Below are positions 1-9,823 of a DNA stretch of 64,000 bases, one piece after another. Origin of the DNA: JAJPIG01 sp035531675 (GTDB lineage Bacteria > Desulfobacterota > Binatia > Binatales > Binataceae); the NCBI GenBank assembly GCA_035531675.1, contig DATKSL010000003.1, positions 62,001-126,000 on the forward strand. Reading direction: 5' to 3'. The notes beneath the pieces are model-generated. The model saw nothing but the letters and a program-made list of their open reading frames with translations, searched no databases and was not told the origin of the DNA. Positions within the stretch are counted from its first letter, which is position 1. Each line of letters begins with the position of its first letter. A program made the position numbers and the translations under genes.

Positions 1-1009
1 GGTCCGCGCGACGGCCCGGCTCGATTTCGCCGCGGTCGGCGAGTCCCAGCAGCGCCGCCGGATTGGTCGCCGCCATCCGCGCCGCCTCACCGACGCTGAC
101 GCCGACCCGCTCGACCATCAGGCGCAGCCCGTCGACCATCGAGATGATACTCCCGGCCAGCGTGCCATTGGCAAGCCGCGCCGCGCCGTCTTTGGCCTCG
201 ATCCCGCCGCCGAGCGGCGCCCGGTCGGTGGTAAGTATGATCCCCGCCGCGCCGCGCGCCTTGACCGCCAGCCGGAGCATCGCCAGATGCACATGCACGC
301 CATCGGGAATCACCGCCGCATAAGCCGGCGCGGACAGCATCGCGGCCGCGATACCAGGGTCGCGGTGATGCATCGGGCGCATCGCGTTGAACAGATGCGT
401 GCCCATCCGCGCGCCCGCCGCGATCGCCTGGTCGGCTTGCTCCAGCGTCGCCTCGCTATGACCGAGCGATACCACGATACCGCGCCGGACCAAAGCGCTA
501 ATCGCGGCGCTGGCGCCCTTGAGTTCGGGCGCGAGCGTAATCAGCCGCAGCGCGGCGAGCTGCATCACCCGCTCGAGCGCCGCGCCGCTCGGCTCGAGGG
601 TGCACGGGGGATGAATCCCGCGGCGCGCCGGCGAGATGAACGGTCCCTCCAGATGCATCCCCAGGATCGACGCGCCATCCGCAGCGCCAGCTTGTTGCGC
701 GCGCGCAACGGCGATCGCGCGGTCGGCCGCCTCGATCTGTTCGAGCGGCGCGGTAATCACGGTCGGCAGGAAGGCAGTAGTGCCCTCGCGGGCGAGCAGG
801 CGGGCGAGCTTGATGATTTCCCCGGCCGACGCGCCGGCGACGCTCAACTTGCCGGCGCCATTGACCTGGAGATCGATCGGCCCGGGCAGGATCTGATCGG
901 TTGACGCTCCGGCAATCGCTTCGACCGATTCGACAGTCTCGGAGAAACTCACCCGGCCGGAACGGGTCGAGCCGTCGGGAAGCGCGATTAGCCCGGCCAG
1001 CCGCGTCAT
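1..1009 (-). CDS. nagA: N-acetylglucosamine-6-phosphate deacetylase, C-terminus beyond the window
   Basis: The reading frame starts at ATG 1009 and stays open to the left edge, giving 336 codons; full NagA proteins have about 380 residues, so only the extreme C-terminus is missing. NagA removes the acetyl group from GlcNAc-6-phosphate in the cytoplasm, feeding amino-sugar and cell-wall recycling. Visible amidohydrolase motifs in order are HLEGPFISPARRG (metal-binding Glu), SLGHSEA and GTHLFNAM (metal and substrate His), and LTTDRAPLGG, which carries the catalytic Asp. The gene follows the 83-residue gene at 1026-1277 with a 16-base gap and probably shares its transcript. No other nag gene is visible. 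The product call is firm. Confidence 0.93.
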   Translation of the reverse strand, partial: MTRLAGLIALPDGSTRSGRVSFSETVESVEAIAGASTDQILPGPIDLQVNGAGKLSVAGASAGEIIKLARLLAREGTTAFLPTVITAPLEQIEAADRAIAVARAQQAGAADGASILGMHLEGPFISPARRGIHPPCTLEPSGAALERVMQLAALRLITLAPELKGASAAISALVRRGIVVSLGHSEATLEQADQAIAAGARMGTHLFNAMRPMHHRDPGIAAAMLSAPAYAAVIPDGVHVHLAMLRLAVKARGAAGIILTTDRAPLGGGIEAKDGAARLANGTLAGSIISMVDGLRLMVERVGVSVGEAARMAATNPAALLGLADRGEIEPGRRAD

Positions 1010-1025
1010 CGAAGCCGGAGACGCT

Positions 1026-1277
1026 TCAGTTGGCGCGGAACAGCTCGGCCAGCAGGCGCGAGAAACGCGGCAGGTAGATCATATCGAAGGTCTCCTCCTT
1101 GCCCGGGAACATCGCGACCGCCGCCCCCTTGAGTGCGAGCACATGCTCCCACGCCTGTTCGAGCGTCATCGAATCGTCCTGGGCGATGGTGGCGTAGGTG
1201 AGGTTGACCAGGAAGCGAAGTCGCCGGATGTTCCGGTTTTCTTCCTCGATCTTTGCCGCCCGTTCGTCTTGAGCCAT
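1026..1277 (-). CDS. Small hypothetical cytoplasmic protein, 83 aa
   Basis: I do not recognise the family. The protein starts MAQDERAAKIEEENRNI, is charged at the N-terminus and helical in character, and contains the segment MTLEQAWEHVLALKGAAVAMFPGKE. The ATG at 1277 is preferred over upstream starts in the same frame because a purine-rich GGGGAAAG lies just before it and the upstream residues are Cys-rich and not protein-like. It lies immediately upstream of nagA on the same strand, so the two probably form a short operon. There is no membrane segment and no cysteine motif. Confidence 0.7.
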   Translation of the reverse strand: MAQDERAAKIEEENRNIRRLRFLVNLTYATIAQDDSMTLEQAWEHVLALKGAAVAMFPGKEETFDMIYLPRFSRLLAELFRAN

Positions 1278-1334
1278 AAGCAACTTTCCCCTGCAAACCG
1301 GCGGGCCAAAGCACAGTCCGCAGTATAGCATCCC

Positions 1335-2285
1335 TTGTCTGCAGGCGTGCCGGATGCCAACCTCGTGAGCATTGTGCCCCAGCAACCGCGGCTAAAAAGC
1401 AGCTTCATCTATCTGGCCAATGCGGTCAACGATCTGCGCGGCAATGTCGGCGTGCTGGCGCTGGTGCTGGCGCCGTTGGTGCTGATCGCCGCGCTGTGCC
1501 TGTTGCCCGACGCCATCAATCTGCAGGCGATCGTAGCGCGCCACTTCGGCGCCGGGATCCACACGGTGAGCCTCATCCCGGCGCAGGTACCATACACCCA
1601 CGCCACCCCCGCCGAGCCGTTGCCGGTGCCGAACTGGGCGGTGCGGGTCCTGCAGATTGCCTCGATCCTCGTCACCTTGACGGTCAACCTGGTGGTGCTG
1701 TGCGCGCTCGATCGGATCCAGCGCGGCACCCGCGAGTCGGGTGCGATCGGCGAGGCGCTGGCGGTTTACCGTCGTTCGTTCGAGCTGCTGCCCGCCTTCT
1801 TCTGGATCGTGCTGCTGCAATTGCTGGCAATCGCGGTCGGCGTGGTGCTGCTGGTGATACCCGGGGTGCTGGCCTTTATCTGGGTCTACTTCGCGCAATA
1901 CGCGCTGGTGCTCGATTCGCGGCGCAGCTGGCCGGCGCTGCTTTACAGTCGCGACCTGATGCGCGGACGGTTCTTCAAGGTTGCCGTCCGGGTGTTGGTT
2001 TTCCTGGCGGTATGGTCGGGATACAACGCCTGGGCGGGCGGGGCCTTCGTCGTCATCAGCCGCATCCTCGGCCCGGTCGGGGTGCTGACCGGCACGGTCG
2101 GCACGATCGTCTTCCTGATCGATCTTTTGGCGGTCGCGGTGGCCTACGCGACGGTCGCTTTCTTCATCGCCGCCGGCGCGCGGCTTTATCAGGATCTGGT
2201 CGCGTTCAACGACCAGCAGACAGCCGCCGCGCGTGAGATGGCCCCGCTCAAGACCGCGTCGCTCCCGCAGCAGGCCGAAGCCTAG
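1335..2285 (+). CDS. Six-helix integral membrane protein of unknown function
   Basis: The 316-residue protein has six clear hydrophobic segments, at about residues 35-58, 95-117, 140-160, 162-185, 205-235 and 240-280. The architecture resembles glycerophosphodiesterase membrane-domain or YciC-like proteins, but no signature confirms either. The listed start is TTG 1335. GTG codons at 1347, 1365 and 1374 are equally possible, because the first 20 residues have no family support. The gene is divergent from the 83-residue gene upstream of nagA, and its stop lies two bases from the end of the convergent glutamate dehydrogenase gene. Confidence 0.75.
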   Translation: MSAGVPDANLVSIVPQQPRLKSSFIYLANAVNDLRGNVGVLALVLAPLVLIAALCLLPDAINLQAIVARHFGAGIHTVSLIPAQVPYTHATPAEPLPVPNWAVRVLQIASILVTLTVNLVVLCALDRIQRGTRESGAIGEALAVYRRSFELLPAFFWIVLLQLLAIAVGVVLLVIPGVLAFIWVYFAQYALVLDSRRSWPALLYSRDLMRGRFFKVAVRVLVFLAVWSGYNAWAGGAFVVISRILGPVGVLTGTVGTIVFLIDLLAVAVAYATVAFFIAAGARLYQDLVAFNDQQTAAAREMAPLKTASLPQQAEA

Positions 2286-2287
2286 CG

Positions 2288-5200
2288 TCAGTTTCCCGAC
2301 GGGGTGCGTACCAGGCGCGAAAGCGCGCGGACCGCGACCTGCAATGCCGGCAGGCCGATACGCGGTATGCTGCGGACTTCGGCGAGCAGGCGCTCGAGCG
2401 CGCTGAACTCGCGCGGCCGCTCTTCACGAAGCCTCTTTATCGCCGCATCGTCGCTGTCGCGTGCGTCCAGCGCCAGGCAGCATAGCGCGATTCGCGCCGC
2501 AGCCAGCTCAATCGCGAGTTCCTGCGCCGCGCGCCGCTCCCAGCGGTCGCCGTCGACCGCCCCGAGCGCCGCTTCGAGCGTGGCGAAATCAAGCTCGGCG
2601 CTCAGCCGGAAGTAGGCCCGCGCCACGGTCGCCGCCGAAACCCCGCGCGCAAAGCTCAGGGAGAGGATGTTGAGCAGATGGTCGGCGAATTCCAGGCGCG
2701 TGAGATCGTGCGCGAGCCGTTCCTGCTGAACGGTGGTGCGCAGATCGCGATAGATGCGCTCGAAGCGCTCGCGCTCCGCCCCTACCAGGCACTCCTCGAA
2801 TGATCCCGCCAGGTCGTCGAAGGCGGGCTTGAAGCGGCCGACGGTCTGGCCGATCGAGGGCGCCGTCTCGCGACTGGCAAGCGCCCACGCCGAAGCGCGC
2901 TCGGCGGCCTGCCCAAGGGCGAAGCAAGCGGCCACCTCGGCGTCGGCGCCGAGCCCCTGCGCCGCGTCGTGCAGGCGCTCGGTCCAGCCGCGCAAATCCA
3001 GCAGCCCGGCCGCGACCACCCAGCCCCGCACCGCCTCCTCCGCTTCCACGCCGTGGTCGCGCACCAGCTGGAACACGAACACCGAGCCCATCAGATCGAC
3101 CAGCTCGTTCACCACGCGGGTCGCAGCCAGTTCACGGCGCAAGCGATGGCGCGGAATCTGGTCGGCGCAGCGCGCCGCGATCGGGCCCGGGAAGTAGGGG
3201 TGCACGAACGCTTCGATGAAATAAGGATCGTCGACGAAACTCGACTTCTCGAGCTGCGCGACCAGATCGATCTTGGTGTAGGCCGTGATTACCGCCAGCT
3301 CGGGGCGAGTCAGGCCGGTGAACACCGCGCGCCGTTCGTGCAGCGCCTCGGCGCTCGGCAGCGCCGGCTCGTGAGCGCGCAGCAGGCCGCGCTGATCGAT
3401 CGCGCTCAGATGCTCGCGGTAGGCCTCGACCGCGGCGCGGCTGCGGATCTGCTCGAGGCTCAAGGCCAGCACCTGGTCGCGATTATCGCGCACCACGCTG
3501 TCGGCGACCTGGTCGGCCGCCGCGGCCAGCAGGCGGTTGCGTTGCTCGAGGCCGAGCGCCCCGCTGACCACCGCCGGCTGCATTAGGATCTTCAGGTTGA
3601 CCTCGTGGTCGGAGCAATCGACGCCGGCCGAGTTGTCGATCGCGTCGGTGTTGATACGGCCGCCGCGCAACGCGTACTCGATTCGCGCCCGTTGCGTGAG
3701 TCCCAGGTTGCCGCCCTCGACCAGGATCTCGACGCGCAGCTCGCGCGCCGTTATCCGGCAGGCGTCGTTGGCATGGTCGGCGACCTGGGCGTCGGTTTCA
3801 TCGGCGGCCCGCACGTAGGTGCCGATCCCGCCGTTGTACAGCAGGTCGACGTCGGCGCGCAGGATGGCGCGAATCAGCCCCTCGCTGTCGAGCGCCTCGG
3901 CCTCGCACTTGAGCGCCGCGCGCGCCTCGGAGCTGAGCTCGATGCGCTTGAGGCCGCGCTTGTAGACCCCGCCGCCGCGGCTCAGCAGGGCCGGGTCGTA
4001 ATCCGACCATTGCGAGTTGGGCAGATTGAACAGCCGCCGGCGCTCGGCGAAGCTCGCCGCCGGATCGGGATTCGGATCGATGAAGATGTGCCGATGGTCG
4101 AAGGCCGCGATGAGCTTCAGGTTATCGGATTGCAGCAAGCCGTTGCCGAACACGTCGCCCGACATGTCGCCGATTCCGACCATCGTGACCGGCGCGCCGC
4201 GATGCGGGTCGCGGCCCATCTCGCGCAGGTGACGCTTGACCGATTCCCAGGCGCCGCGCGCAGTGATCCCGAGCGCCTTGTGGTCGTAACCATGCTCGCC
4301 GCCCGAGGCGAACGCGTCGCCGAGCCAGAATCCGCGCCGCGCCGCGATTTCGTTGGCCAGATCCGAAAACCTCGCGGTGCCCTTGTCGGCCGCGACCACC
4401 AGGTAGGGATCGTCGCCGTCCAGCGCCTTGACGCGCTCGGGAGGGACCACGCGCCCGTCGACCAGGTTGTCGGTCACCTCCAGCATCGCCTCGATCAGCG
4501 TCTGGTAGGCTTCGACGACTTCCTGATGCGTGATCGAGGCCGGGCCGCGCGGCTTGACGATAAAGCCGCCCTTGCTGCCGACCGGCACGATGATCGCGTT
4601 CTTGACCGTCTGGGTCTTCATCAGCTCCAGAATTTCGGTGCGAAAGTCCTCGGGCCGATCGCTGAAGCGGATTCCGCCGCGCGCGATCTTGCCGCCGCGC
4701 AGATGGCAGCCCTCCATGCGCGGGCTGCTGACATGAATTTCGTAGAGCGGCGCGAGATCGGCCAGGTTCAGGACCTTGGCACTTTCGAACTTGAGCGCGA
4801 TGCAGGAATCGGCGGATGCCGACGGACGAAAATAATTGCTGCGCACCGTCGCCTCGACCATCGACAGCACCACGCGGGCGGCGCGATCGTCAGCGATATT
4901 TTCAACGCTGGCGAGCCGCTCGAGATAGGCGGCGCGCAGCCGCGCGATCTCGTCGGGCGCGACGGCCCGATCCGGATCGAGCCGGGCGGCAAACAGCTCG
5001 ATCAGGAGGCGCGCCAGCTCGGGATGGAGCAGCAGCACGCGGTCGAGCGCCGGACGGGCCGGCGCGAGCTTCATCTGGAAGCCGGCGGCGAGGTAGACGC
5101 GGACCAGCGCGGCCTCGCGCCATGAGAGATCGGCGCTCACGGTCAGCGCATTGAGCGGGTCGTTTTCGGCCCGTCCGCTCACCACCGCGGTCAGCGCCTC

Positions 5201-7051
5201 GGCGATACGGGCCGCGCCCGCCGCGCTGGCGACGGTCTCGTGCCTGAGGCCCCTGACGCGGAAGGATTGCACGAAGGCCGGCCGCGGCTTCTCCTCGCCG
5301 GTCTCGGGCCGCAGCTCGTGGGCGTCCTCGGAGATCACCTGCAGGCCGAAGTTCTGCAGCAGCGGCATCAGCTCGGAGAGGATTGGCGCCGCGCCGAGCT
5401 CGTACATGCGCAGCTCGCTGACGCCCTCGATCTCATCCCCGACCGCACCCACCTCGACGCGCGTGCCACCGCTGCGCAGCAGCTCCTCGAGCCGCTCGAT
5501 ATCCGCCACCGCCCGCTCGACGCTGGTGCTGGCCTGGTAATCCGCGCTGAAAGCCCGCGCCCAGCGATGGCCGAGATCGTGCGCCCGCCTTGCCCCCAAG
5601 CGCTCCGCCAGCGCCTCCTGCAAGCGATCGGTCCAGGTGCGCGCAAGCTTTTGAACTTCGCTCTCGAGCGGCGCCAGCAGCGCCGGCTGAAACGGCGGCG
5701 CCTCGAAGCAAAAGTGCAGGCGCGCCGTGTAGCCCTCGCCGATCGCCAGGTAATAGTAGATCGCCTTGCCGCCGAGCCGCGCCGCCAGCGCCTCCTGGAT
5801 CCGCACCCGGACTTCGGCCGAAAAGCGCTCGCGCGGCATCAGCACCATCGCCACTACCACGCCGCGCTCCGGATCGGCATGCAAGCTCAGGCGCACCGTC
5901 GCCTCGTTTTTGACGTCGAGGATGAGGTGCAGTTGCTCGCGCAGCTCGGCGACCGTGGCGCGGAACAATTCCTCTTTCGGGAAGCTGTCGAACGCCCCCA
6001 CCAGCTGCTTGAAATCATGCGAGCCGGGCTGCGCATGCTCAACCTCGATCAGCTCGCCCAGTTTGGCCCGCAGCACCGGGATGTGCTCGGCCTCTTCGCT
6101 ATAGGCTTGCGAGGTGAACAGTCCGAGAAAGCGATCGAAGGAGATTTCGCCGCCGGGGCCGACGCGCCGGATCGTGATATCGTCCATCGCGCGCCGCCGA
6201 TGCACCCGTGATTGCTGGCGGCTCTTGCCGATGATCAGCACCGGGCCGTCAAACAGCAGCTTGCGCTGCTCGAGATCGAGTTCGCGCACCGGGCGCGGCG
6301 CCGCAAACCGTGAGCGCGCTTCGGTGCCGCGCAGCAGCCCCAGCCCCGAGGCCGCGTCGATCTCCATCGTCGCCTGGCCGTGCTCGGGCGCGACCACGCG
6401 ATAGCGGCGATAGCCGAGAAACACGAACCCGCCCTGGACCAGCCAGCGCAGGAAGTCGCGCACTTCGATCATCTCCCGCAGGCCGGCGCTCTCCTGGCAA
6501 ATCTCGAGCGCGCGCGCGGTCATCCGCTCGAAATCGCCGGTGGTGCGGCGCACTTCTTCGAGCACCTCGCGCAGCGAAGCCTCGAGCTGGGCGAGCTGAT
6601 CGGGCCCGGCGGCGAGCTCGATTTCAAGATTGAGCAACGACTCGCGACGCTCGCCCGCACGCATCCGCTCGAACGACTTGATGCGGCCGTCCGGGTCGCG
6701 GGCGACGCTGAACACCGGATGGAGCACCATCCGCACCGGTGCGCCCAGGGCGTGGAACAATTCCAGCACGCTATCGACGATGAACGGACAGTCCTCCATC
6801 GTGTTGCGAATCGTGATGACCGCCTCGCCGTCGGCCGCGCCGATCACCTGGAGTTTTATCGGCTCGGGGCGCCGGTAGAAAAATTCGAAGGCCTCAGCGG
6901 CGATCGCGCGCCGGGTCTCGGGCGCCAGCCGCGCGATCAGACTGGCCGGCTGGCGTGCGAACAGCCGCTCGGTGAACAGGTCGAGGTAACGGGCGCGATC
7001 TTCCGACAGCGCGCGGTCGATTATCTGATGGGGGTCAGCCTGGGTTGCCAC
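2288..7051 (-). CDS. gdhB: NAD-dependent glutamate dehydrogenase, large 180-kDa class
   Basis: The 1587-residue protein has the length of the large NAD-GDH family (about 1600), which oxidatively deaminates glutamate to 2-oxoglutarate and ammonia in the cytoplasm. The N-terminal half is the long regulatory region of this class. The catalytic core lies in the second half and includes GSKGGFIVKPRG (substrate-binding lysines), DGDDPYLVVAADKGTARFSD, VGIGDMSGDVFGNGLL and the NAD-binding region LVEGGNLGLTQRARIEYA. The segment RGGIRFSDRPEDFRTEI is also family-typical. It is a single-gene unit between a convergent membrane protein (two-base gap) and the divergent rlmD-type gene. Long open frames on its antisense strand are shadows of high-GC coding. 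Confidence 0.97.
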   Translation of the reverse strand: MATQADPHQIIDRALSEDRARYLDLFTERLFARQPASLIARLAPETRRAIAAEAFEFFYRRPEPIKLQVIGAADGEAVITIRNTMEDCPFIVDSVLELFHALGAPVRMVLHPVFSVARDPDGRIKSFERMRAGERRESLLNLEIELAAGPDQLAQLEASLREVLEEVRRTTGDFERMTARALEICQESAGLREMIEVRDFLRWLVQGGFVFLGYRRYRVVAPEHGQATMEIDAASGLGLLRGTEARSRFAAPRPVRELDLEQRKLLFDGPVLIIGKSRQQSRVHRRRAMDDITIRRVGPGGEISFDRFLGLFTSQAYSEEAEHIPVLRAKLGELIEVEHAQPGSHDFKQLVGAFDSFPKEELFRATVAELREQLHLILDVKNEATVRLSLHADPERGVVVAMVLMPRERFSAEVRVRIQEALAARLGGKAIYYYLAIGEGYTARLHFCFEAPPFQPALLAPLESEVQKLARTWTDRLQEALAERLGARRAHDLGHRWARAFSADYQASTSVERAVADIERLEELLRSGGTRVEVGAVGDEIEGVSELRMYELGAAPILSELMPLLQNFGLQVISEDAHELRPETGEEKPRPAFVQSFRVRGLRHETVASAAGAARIAEALTAVVSGRAENDPLNALTVSADLSWREAALVRVYLAAGFQMKLAPARPALDRVLLLHPELARLLIELFAARLDPDRAVAPDEIARLRAAYLERLASVENIADDRAARVVLSMVEATVRSNYFRPSASADSCIALKFESAKVLNLADLAPLYEIHVSSPRMEGCHLRGGKIARGGIRFSDRPEDFRTEILELMKTQTVKNAIIVPVGSKGGFIVKPRGPASITHQEVVEAYQTLIEAMLEVTDNLVDGRVVPPERVKALDGDDPYLVVAADKGTARFSDLANEIAARRGFWLGDAFASGGEHGYDHKALGITARGAWESVKRHLREMGRDPHRGAPVTMVGIGDMSGDVFGNGLLQSDNLKLIAAFDHRHIFIDPNPDPAASFAERRRLFNLPNSQWSDYDPALLSRGGGVYKRGLKRIELSSEARAALKCEAEALDSEGLIRAILRADVDLLYNGGIGTYVRAADETDAQVADHANDACRITARELRVEILVEGGNLGLTQRARIEYALRGGRINTDAIDNSAGVDCSDHEVNLKILMQPAVVSGALGLEQRNRLLAAAADQVADSVVRDNRDQVLALSLEQIRSRAAVEAYREHLSAIDQRGLLRAHEPALPSAEALHERRAVFTGLTRPELAVITAYTKIDLVAQLEKSSFVDDPYFIEAFVHPYFPGPIAARCADQIPRHRLRRELAATRVVNELVDLMGSVFVFQLVRDHGVEAEEAVRGWVVAAGLLDLRGWTERLHDAAQGLGADAEVAACFALGQAAERASAWALASRETAPSIGQTVGRFKPAFDDLAGSFEECLVGAERERFERIYRDLRTTVQQERLAHDLTRLEFADHLLNILSLSFARGVSAATVARAYFRLSAELDFATLEAALGAVDGDRWERRAAQELAIELAAARIALCCLALDARDSDDAAIKRLREERPREFSALERLLAEVRSIPRIGLPALQVAVRALSRLVRTPSGN

Positions 7052-7217
7052 GGTTGGATTAACACTCTGCGGGTTGTGCCTCGGGTTTCAACTGCTGGCT
7101 ATATTGCTTATAGCGCTCCGCCGCAGCCGCCGCATCATGCGCGCGCGACCGCTGGACCAGTAACGGGCATGCGGCTGATATAGTTGCAGCGACGATCCCG
7201 GCTCTCGAGGCTGTGCA

Positions 7218-8468
7218 ATGGCGACGGTTGAAATCAGCGACATGACGCTTGGTCCGTACGGCGTCGGCCATCTCGACGGACGGGCGGTGATGGTGCCCAA
7301 TGCGGTGCCCGGCGACCTGCTCGAAATCGCCATCGAGAACGAGCGGCGCGACTACGCCGTCGGCCGGATTGAACAGATCCTTCGCGCCGGCGGCGATCGC
7401 CGCGTTGCACCGTGCCCGTTCCTGCCGCGATGCGGCGGCTGCGACTGGCAGCAACTCGACTATCCGGGACAGTTGGCCATCAAGGCCCGGCTGATCGCGG
7501 CGGCCTTCTCGCGCGCACTGGGAGCCGAGCTTGCGCTCGACGGGCTGATCGAACCGGCGCCGGAAGAGTTCGGCTACCGCGCGCGGGTACGCTTCAAGGT
7601 CGGGCGCGGCGGCGAGGTGGGATTCCACGCGGCCGCGAGCAACCGCGTCGTGGCGGTCGATCGATGCCTGGTCGCCGCGCCGCCGATCGCGGTGCCGATC
7701 CGCCTGGCCGCGGCGCTCGGCCGCCATTGTCGCGAACTCGAAGTGATTGCGGGCGACGGTTACCAGGTAATCGTCGCCGATCTCGATGGGCGTCCGACGC
7801 CCGCCGAGATCGCACAGGCCAGCCGCGCGCTGGTCGCCGACCCTGCGGTACGCGGCATCATTGTGCGCGGCGGCGGCGCGCGTGAGATCGTCGGCGCAGC
7901 GACGATTGCGATCGAACTGGAGCCGGGCTTGACGCTGGAGGTCGAGGCCGACCGCTTCACGCAGATCAATCGCGCGCAAAACCGCAAGCTGGTGGCCGCG
8001 GTGATGGAGGCGGCGGCGCTCGCCGCGGGCGACGAGGTACTCGACCTGTACTGCGGCGCCGGCAATTTCAGTCTGCCGACGGCCCGCCGCGGCGCGCAGG
8101 TGACGGGGGTGGACGCCGACGAGCTGGCGATCGCCGCGGCCCGCGGCAACGCCGCGCGGCTGAAGCTCGCCGGGGCGCGCTTTATTGCGATGAAGGCGGG
8201 CGAGCTGGCGCGCTTTCTCGCCCGCGCGCGCTACCGGCCGCAGCAGGTGATTCTCGATCCGCCGCGCGCCGGCGCCGCCGACCTCATCGACCTGGTCATC
8301 GCGCTGCAGCCGCGCCAGGTGCTTTACGTATCGTGCGACGTCGCGACCCTGATGCGCGATCTGAAGCAGCTTGCGCGCGGCGGGTTTGGTCTCGGGACGG
8401 TGCGCGCGTTCGACTTCTTTCCCAACACGCATCACGTCGAGGTGCTGGCCGAGATGCTATTGACTTAG
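7218..8468 (+). CDS. rlmD: TRAM-domain 23S rRNA (uracil-5)-methyltransferase, RlmD/RumA type
   Basis: The 416-residue SAM-dependent enzyme methylates a uracil C5 in 23S rRNA. Residues 1-55 form a TRAM RNA-binding domain. Four cysteines (C66, C72, C75 in a C-x5-C-x2-C motif, and C150) match the [4Fe-4S] ligands of RumA. The C-terminal Rossmann domain carries DLYCGAGNFSLPTA for SAM binding and ILDPPRAGA. The catalytic cysteine lies in YVSCDVATLMRDL. It is divergent from gdhB across a 166-base gap that must hold both promoters. The subfamily (RlmD versus RlmC or TrmA) is inferred from the Fe-S ligands and TRAM domain, and the exact target base cannot be read from sequence. Confidence 0.93.
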   Translation: MATVEISDMTLGPYGVGHLDGRAVMVPNAVPGDLLEIAIENERRDYAVGRIEQILRAGGDRRVAPCPFLPRCGGCDWQQLDYPGQLAIKARLIAAAFSRALGAELALDGLIEPAPEEFGYRARVRFKVGRGGEVGFHAAASNRVVAVDRCLVAAPPIAVPIRLAAALGRHCRELEVIAGDGYQVIVADLDGRPTPAEIAQASRALVADPAVRGIIVRGGGAREIVGAATIAIELEPGLTLEVEADRFTQINRAQNRKLVAAVMEAAALAAGDEVLDLYCGAGNFSLPTARRGAQVTGVDADELAIAAARGNAARLKLAGARFIAMKAGELARFLARARYRPQQVILDPPRAGAADLIDLVIALQPRQVLYVSCDVATLMRDLKQLARGGFGLGTVRAFDFFPNTHHVEVLAEMLLT

Positions 8469-8537
8469 CTCGCGACGCATTCCTAAGCTAGTAGCGCAGT
8501 TGGCAGCGATCTTCCCGCCGGGAACTGAATTAAAGCG

Positions 8538-8789
8538 ATGCCCAAGCAGGAAAAGGAAAAGCAGCCACGGCCCAAGGTTACGATCATTCCGGGCCGCGGC
8601 GTGGCGCAGACCATCAATTATCTGCTCGAGGATCGTGACGACCTCGAATGGATCATCGCGGTCGGCCGGACCAAGAACGGCGAGCTGTTCTTTTACGATA
8701 CCGGTGGCGACATCGTTGAGGATCTCGGCACGCTCGAGTATCTGAAGGCGCGCATCATCCGCGCCCATTTCGGCGACGAATACGAATAG
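8538..8789 (+). CDS. Small hypothetical protein, 83 aa
   Basis: Not recognised. The protein has a basic N-terminal tail (MPKQEKEKQPRPK) followed by a compact alpha/beta-looking domain with DLEWIIAVGRTKNGELFFYDTGGD and an acidic C-terminus. There is no signal peptide, membrane segment or cysteine. The codon use fits the neighbours and the start is an ATG. It follows the rRNA methyltransferase by 69 bases on the same strand and converges on the TPR-like gene at 8830-9069. It is probably a cytoplasmic protein. Confidence 0.7.
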   Translation: MPKQEKEKQPRPKVTIIPGRGVAQTINYLLEDRDDLEWIIAVGRTKNGELFFYDTGGDIVEDLGTLEYLKARIIRAHFGDEYE

Positions 8790-8829
8790 ACGGGGCTCGC
8801 TCCCCCGGTCCGCGGCGTAGCCGGCTCGC

Positions 8830-9069
8830 TCAGGGAGCGGTATGGCCTACCGGCGGCACCGCCGGCGCATTGGCGCCGCGGCTGGACTCCAGCTCGGCGC
8901 TGTAATCGTTGGGCATACCGCGCACGATCCGGTCGGCGATGTTCAGTTTCTTGACCGCTTCGGCGTAGTCGCCCTTGAAGTAGGCCCGCTCGCCCTCCGT
9001 ATACATCTCCCGCACCCGGCCATAACCGGTCGAGCTTTGCTGCGGGCAATGGATGATGCTCAAAAACAT
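8830..9069 (-). CDS. Small TPR-like protein, possibly a lipoprotein fragment
   Basis: The 79-residue frame contains one TPR-like helical repeat, EMYTEGERAYFKGDYAEAVKKLNIADRIVRG, and a Pro/Ala-rich tail. The N-terminus MFLSIIHCPQQSS is short and hydrophobic with a cysteine, which recalls a lipoprotein signal but is not a good lipobox. The in-frame upstream stop leaves little room for a longer start. Its role is unknown. It could be an intact small lipoprotein or the remains of a longer one. It converges with the 83-residue gene on its 3' side. Confidence 0.5.
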   Translation of the reverse strand: MFLSIIHCPQQSSTGYGRVREMYTEGERAYFKGDYAEAVKKLNIADRIVRGMPNDYSAELESSRGANAPAVPPVGHTAP

Positions 9070-9179
9070 TGCAAGCTGTCGCCATAAGTCTACTATCAGC
9101 CAGGGTGCGGTGGCCGGAATAACGCGAGTTCCGACCGCAGCGGTGATGCGGACTCTGGTTCACACAGGAGGTCAGGAAA

Positions 9180-9737
9180 ATGATGGAGGGCATGCTGAGC
9201 TCGGGGATCGAAGAGGTGCGCAATCATCGAGCCTGGTTCTTTATCTGGGGTGTCCTGCTAATCGTGCTGGGATGCATCGCCGTGGGTTCATCGGTGCTCG
9301 CGACGCTCGTGTCAGTGATGCTGCTCGGCTGGATACTCATCTTCGGCGGTGTTTTTGCGGTCATTCACGGCCTGATGCGGCGGCAATGGCACGGCCACTT
9401 GCTCAACCTGCTCGCCGGGGTGCTTTATGCCGTGACGGGGCTGCTGATGGTGACCCATACGACGATGGCGGCCCTCACTCTGACCCTGTTGATCGCGATG
9501 CTGCTGATCGTCGCCGGAACTTTCCGGCTGTTCGTCGCCTTCTCCCTGCATCTGCACCATCGCGGATGGGTTGCGCTCAGCGGGATCGTCGCGATTGTGC
9601 TGGGCCTGATGATCCTGGATGCGTGGCCGGTTTCCGGACTGTGGGTGATCGGGCTGTTCATCGGCATCGATCTGATTTTCGACGGCTGGACCGAAGTGAT
9701 GCTCGCGATGGTGGCCGGCCGTATCGCACCTGCATAG
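9180..9737 (+). CDS. HdeD-family (DUF308) membrane protein
   Basis: The 185-residue protein matches the length of HdeD (about 190) and has six hydrophobic helices with the family's repeated pattern of short loops and Gly-rich turns (WGVLLIVLGCIAVGSS, LLGWILIFGGVFAVIHGL, LSGIVAIVLGLMIL). HdeD is an inner-membrane protein linked to acid resistance in E. coli; its molecular action is unknown. A strong AGGAGGTC precedes the ATG at 9180. It stands alone, with 86 bases before the next gene. The family call is good and the physiological role is not inferred here. Confidence 0.85.
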   Translation: MMEGMLSSGIEEVRNHRAWFFIWGVLLIVLGCIAVGSSVLATLVSVMLLGWILIFGGVFAVIHGLMRRQWHGHLLNLLAGVLYAVTGLLMVTHTTMAALTLTLLIAMLLIVAGTFRLFVAFSLHLHHRGWVALSGIVAIVLGLMILDAWPVSGLWVIGLFIGIDLIFDGWTEVMLAMVAGRIAPA

Positions 9738-9823
9738 CTGCCTGGGGCGTAGCCTGGCGAGCCAGCGGCGCCGGGCTTTGCGCTCGCGTCGAGCTTGAAC
9801 CCGTGACGGGCTTGCTTTAGAGA

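Noticed and set aside
3605..5125. 506-codon frame on the plus strand inside gdhB
   Set aside because: It is a shadow of the high-GC minus-strand glutamate dehydrogenase, whose motifs are clear; the antisense product is Arg/Gln-rich with no domain.
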